DNA from: Streptomyces daqingensis
GTDB lineage: Bacteria; Actinomycetota; Actinomycetes; Streptomycetales; Streptomycetaceae
DNA: 64,000 nt
Direction: 5' to 3'
Assembly (NCBI RefSeq): GCF_014645895.1
Contig: NZ_BMMP01000016.1
Location: 1-64,000 of the forward strand
Shown: positions 61,022 to 64,000 of the stretch, one piece after another
How the letters are laid out: every line of letters begins with the position of its first letter
How positions within the stretch are numbered: the stretch's first letter is position 1
Program-made: the position numbers and the translations under genes
Notes under the pieces: generated by a model
Databases searched by the model: none
The model's input: only the letters and a program-made list of their open reading frames with translations
Told to the model about the DNA's origin: nothing

Positions 61022-63043
61022 TCAGTTCTCCGTGGGGTCCACCGGCTCGACGATGGCGTCCGAGTCACGAGGCCCGATCTCCTTGCCGCCCTTCTCGAGG
61101 CTCGGCGTCGCACCGTTCGCGAGCGCCGGCGACGAGACCGGAGGCCGCGTGGACGGCGTCCGCCTCGACGAACCGGTCCACGCGGGACGGCTCGGGCGCT
61201 TCACCACGGGGGCGAAGACCTCGGCGATCTCCTCCTTGCCGAGCGTCTCCTTCTCCAGCAGCGCGAGCACGAGGTTGTCGAGGACGTCGCGGTTCTCCAC
61301 CAGGATTTCCCAGGCTTCGTTGTGCGCCGTCTCGATCAGGCTCTTGACCTCCTCGTCCACCAGCCCGGCGACCTCCTCGGAGTAGTCACGCTGGTGGCCC
61401 ATCTCCTTGCCCAGGAAGGGCTCGGACTGGTCGGAGCCGAACTTGATCGCGCCGAGCCGCTCGGTCATGCCGTACTGCGTGACCATGGCGCGGGCCGTCG
61501 CGGTCGCCTTCTCGATGTCGTTCGCCGCACCCGTCGTCGGGTCGTGGAAGACGAGCTCCTCGGCCGCACGCCCGCCCAGCATGTAGGCGAGCTGATCGAG
61601 CATCTCGTTCCGCGTCGTCGAGTACTTGTCCTCGTCCGGCAGCACCATCGTGTAACCGAGGGCACGGCCTCTGGAGAGGATCGTGATCTTGTGGACCGGA
61701 TCGGAGTTGGGCGAGGCCGCCGCCACCAGGGCGTGTCCGCCCTCGTGGTACGCGGTGATCTTCTTCTCCTTGTCGCTCATGATCCGGGTCCGCTTCTGCG
61801 GCCCGGCCACGACGCGGTCGATCGCCTCGTCCAGGAACTTGTTGTCGATCAGCTTGCTGTCGCTGCGCGCGGTGAGCAGCGCGGCCTCGTTCAGCACGTT
61901 GCTGAGGTCGGCGCCCGTGAATCCGGGCGTACGGCGGGCGACGGCACCCAGGTCCACGTCGGGAGCCATGGGCTTGCCCTTCTGGTGGACCTTGAGGATC
62001 TCGTGCCTGCCCTGCATGTCCGGACGGTCGACCGCGATCTGCCTGTCGAACCGGCCCGGGCGCAGCAGCGCCGGGTCGAGGATGTCCGGCCGGTTGGTGG
62101 CCGCGATGAGGATGACGCCGCCCTTGACGTCGAACCCGTCCATCTCGACGAGCAGCTGGTTCAACGTCTGCTCGCGCTCGTCGTGACCGCCGCCCATGCC
62201 GGCGCCGCGGTGGCGGCCGACGGCGTCGATCTCGTCGACGAACACGATCGCCGGGGCGTTGGCCTTGGCCTGCTCGAAGAGGTCACGCACCCGGGAGGCG
62301 CCCACACCGACGAACATCTCGACGAAGTCGGAACCGGAGATCGAGTAGAACGGGACCCCCGCCTCACCCGCGACCGCGCGGGCGAGCAGCGTCTTGCCGG
62401 TGCCGGGCGGGCCGTAGAGCAGCACGCCCTTCGGGATCTTGGCTCCCACCGCCTGGAACTTGGCGGGCTCCTGCAGGAACTCCTTGATCTCCTGGAGCTC
62501 CTCGCACGCCTCGTCCGCCCCCGCGACGTCGGTGAACGTCGTCTTGGGGGTGTCCTTGGTGATCAGCTTGGCCTTCGACTTGCCGAAGTTCATCACCCGG
62601 GAGCCGCCGCCCTGCATCTGATTCATCAGGAACAGGAAGACGACGATGATGAGCACGAACGGCAGGAACGAGAGCAGCATCCCGACGAACGGGTTCTGCT
62701 GCTGCGGCGCCACCGTGTAGCCCTTGGGGATTTCCCTCTGCTCGTACTTGCTCTGGAGTTTCTTGGCGAGGTCGACACCTTGGTTGTCGATGTAGCTCGC
62801 CTTGATCTTGTCGCTGTCCTCGACCTTGGCGCCGTCCTTGAGCTCGAGCTTCACGATCTGCTCATCGCCGGTCGTGAGCTCGGCGGACTTCACCTTGTCC
62901 TGGTCGATCGCCTGGACTACCTGTCCCGTGTCCACCGTCTTGAAGCCGCCGGACGAACCGACGACCTGCATCAACACGACCACGGCGAGGACGGCCAGCA
63001 CGATCCACATGACCGGCCCGCGGAAGTATCGCTTCACGTCCAT
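61022..63043 (-). CDS. ftsH: ATP-dependent zinc metalloprotease FtsH
   Basis: FtsH is a membrane-anchored hexameric AAA protease for membrane and regulatory proteins. The 673-residue product has an N-terminal membrane helix (about 8-28), an extracytoplasmic domain, a second helix (about 112-132), Walker A GPPGTGKT, the SRH region DILDPALLRPGRFDRQI and the zinc motif HEGGH with a later aspartate. The C-terminal 60 residues are disordered. The ATG at 63043 (MDVKRYFRGP) is the usual start; a GTG 12 codons upstream is possible, and neither has a strong ribosome site. hpt and tilS lie upstream in the same direction. Confidence 0.96.
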   Translation of the reverse strand: MDVKRYFRGPVMWIVLAVLAVVVLMQVVGSSGGFKTVDTGQVVQAIDQDKVKSAELTTGDEQIVKLELKDGAKVEDSDKIKASYIDNQGVDLAKKLQSKYEQREIPKGYTVAPQQQNPFVGMLLSFLPFVLIIVVFLFLMNQMQGGGSRVMNFGKSKAKLITKDTPKTTFTDVAGADEACEELQEIKEFLQEPAKFQAVGAKIPKGVLLYGPPGTGKTLLARAVAGEAGVPFYSISGSDFVEMFVGVGASRVRDLFEQAKANAPAIVFVDEIDAVGRHRGAGMGGGHDEREQTLNQLLVEMDGFDVKGGVILIAATNRPDILDPALLRPGRFDRQIAVDRPDMQGRHEILKVHQKGKPMAPDVDLGAVARRTPGFTGADLSNVLNEAALLTARSDSKLIDNKFLDEAIDRVVAGPQKRTRIMSDKEKKITAYHEGGHALVAAASPNSDPVHKITILSRGRALGYTMVLPDEDKYSTTRNEMLDQLAYMLGGRAAEELVFHDPTTGAANDIEKATATARAMVTQYGMTERLGAIKFGSDQSEPFLGKEMGHQRDYSEEVAGLVDEEVKSLIETAHNEAWEILVENRDVLDNLVLALLEKETLGKEEIAEVFAPVVKRPSRPAWTGSSRRTPSTRPPVSSPALANGATPSLEKGGKEIGPRDSDAIVEPVDPTEN

Positions 63044-63233
63044 CCATACGGAGCGCGTGCGCCCCGTCCCTCCTGCCACAGTGAGTTGAAAACGCTGACC
63101 TTCGGACGGTACCTCAGCATTGTCTCAGGGTGCCGCCGAGGACGGCCAAACAAGAACCGTCCTGGCTCCTCCAACGGAGCGCGGCCCGGCATGGTTCCCG
63201 TCGGGTCCGCAGGTCGCGCCCTTCCTTGCGTGC

Positions 63234-63788
63234 TCAGCCGCCGTAGACGTGCGGCGCGAGAGTGCCGACGAACGGAAGGTTCCGGTACTTCTCCGCGTAG
63301 TCGAGGCCGTAGCCCACGACGAACTCGTTGGGGATGTCGAAGCCGGCCCACTTCACGTCGATGTCCACCTTCGCCGCGTCGGGCTTCCGCAGCAGCGTAC
63401 AGACGTTCAGAGAGGCGGGCTCGCGCGAGCCGAGGTTGGACAGCAGCCACGAGAGCGTCAGCCCGGAGTCGATGATGTCCTCGACGATCAGGACGTGCTT
63501 GCCCTTGATGTCGGTGTCGAGGTCTTTCAGGATGCGCACCACGCCGGAGGACTGCGTGCCGGCTCCGTACGAGGAGACCGCCATCCAGTCCATGGTGGCC
63601 GGGGTCGATACGGCGCGGGCCAGGTCCGCCATGACCATCACGGCGCCCTTGAGGACCCCGACGAGGAGGAGTTCCCTGCCCGCGTACTCCGCGTCGATCT
63701 CAGCGGCCAGCTCGGTGAGCTTCGCGTCGATCTGTTCCTTGGTGATGAGGACCGACTTCAGGTCGGTGCCCATGTCTTTCTCGTCCAC
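63234..63788 (-). CDS. hpt: Hypoxanthine phosphoribosyltransferase
   Basis: Hpt salvages hypoxanthine and guanine using PRPP. The 184-residue protein has the ELLLVGVLKGAVMVMADL segment, the active-site loop with SYG, the PRPP motif VLIVEDIIDSGLTL and VKWAGFDIPNEFVVGYGLDY near the end. GTG at 63788 is taken as start; an in-frame ATG five codons on is also possible. It sits between tilS and ftsH, the arrangement common to many Gram-positive bacteria. Confidence 0.96.
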   Translation of the reverse strand: MDEKDMGTDLKSVLITKEQIDAKLTELAAEIDAEYAGRELLLVGVLKGAVMVMADLARAVSTPATMDWMAVSSYGAGTQSSGVVRILKDLDTDIKGKHVLIVEDIIDSGLTLSWLLSNLGSREPASLNVCTLLRKPDAAKVDIDVKWAGFDIPNEFVVGYGLDYAEKYRNLPFVGTLAPHVYGG

Positions 63789-63856
63789 CCGTGCCGCTCT
63801 CGGTCGAGGTCTCGGCCCACCCTGCCGCCGGCCGGCGGCCGCCCCCGGAGGGACGG

Positions 63857-64000
63857 TCAGCCGGTCGGTGCCGGCGGGGTCGGTGAGCCATGCCGAAGGA
63901 CCAGTCTGCCACCCTGCCTTCCGGCTTCGACACGCCCTGGCAGATTGATGGGGCGCTGGCCCCGCCAGGCCGTGATCAACCGGTCGACTTCCTCGAGGTG
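63857..64000 (-). CDS. tilS: tRNA(Ile)-lysidine synthetase, C-terminal end (partial)
   Basis: The last 47 codons of a gene that runs off the window edge. The visible end (HLEEVDRLITAWRGQRPINL, then PGRVEAGRQGGRLVL) matches the C-terminus of actinobacterial TilS, which converts cytidine 34 of tRNA-Ile to lysidine. The position directly before hpt and ftsH supports the assignment. The catalytic N-terminal part is outside the window. Confidence 0.75.
   Translation of the reverse strand, partial: HLEEVDRLITAWRGQRPINLPGRVEAGRQGGRLVLRHGSPTPPAPTG

Overview
The window is a piece of a high-GC actinobacterial chromosome, almost certainly Streptomyces or a close relative. The evidence is the extreme GC bias at third codon positions with long mirror ORFs on the opposite strand, the frequent GTG starts and leaderless promoters, and a core gene order typical of that genus: ilvD, Ppx/GppA, radA-disA, mutY, clpC, lsr2, coaX-nadC-nadB-panC, an isolated nuoD, then folate genes, ftsH, hpt and tilS. 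I see no tRNA or rRNA gene, CRISPR array, insertion sequence with a transposase, prophage or attachment site.

Layout. 0.1-13.3 kb: proC, an ABC-2 exporter with an operator-like palindrome over its start codon, a secreted small protein with a SulP transporter, ilvD, a TetR regulator coupled to a sugar-phosphate isomerase-like gene, a Ppx/GppA phosphatase, a cysteine-rich acidic protein and a sigma-like/BACON membrane protein. 13.5-22.7 kb: radA, disA (cyclic di-AMP), a lipidless membrane-anchored protein, mutY, a VOC protein, an AraC regulator, a divergent MFS efflux pump/TetR pair with two palindromic operators, and an M23 peptidase. 23.2-28.7 kb: two tandem paralogous NACHT NTPases with leucine-rich-repeat-like C-termini, the best candidate for an immunity-type system. 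28.9-34.4 kb: clpC, lsr2, an amino-acid N-acetyltransferase, an orphan BlaI-type repressor and a tiny membrane protein. 34.6-40.5 kb: a tightly overlapping cofactor operon (DUF2520 dehydrogenase-like gene, panC, nadB, nadC, coaX). 40.7-49.4 kb: a threonine aldolase-like enzyme, a NarL-type two-component system, a COG1565 methyltransferase, two PH-domain membrane proteins and an orphan NuoD. 49.5-55.7 kb: a coiled-coil membrane protein and a betaine/choline-type ABC transporter whose ATPase carries a CBS-like tail. 55.8-60.2 kb: a 28-residue cysteine-containing leader peptide, cysteine dioxygenase, rhodanese, folP, an NTF2-like protein, folB, folK and a DUF3180 protein. 60.3-64 kb, reverse strand: tilS (partial), hpt, ftsH and folE.

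Several units work together. RadA and DisA form the known DNA-integrity/c-di-AMP pair. FolE, FolB, FolK and FolP cover most of dihydropteroate synthesis. PanC and CoaX serve coenzyme A while NadB and NadC serve NAD. The two most interesting non-coding findings are a promoter/leader-peptide/hairpin arrangement in front of the cysteine dioxygenase gene, which looks like a cysteine-responsive switch, and a miniature inverted-repeat element present in two copies 9.7 kb apart, one abutting the promoter of the COG1565 methyltransferase. Many genes here have a TANNNT box 6-7 bases before the start codon and are probably translated from leaderless messages; this was used to choose starts.
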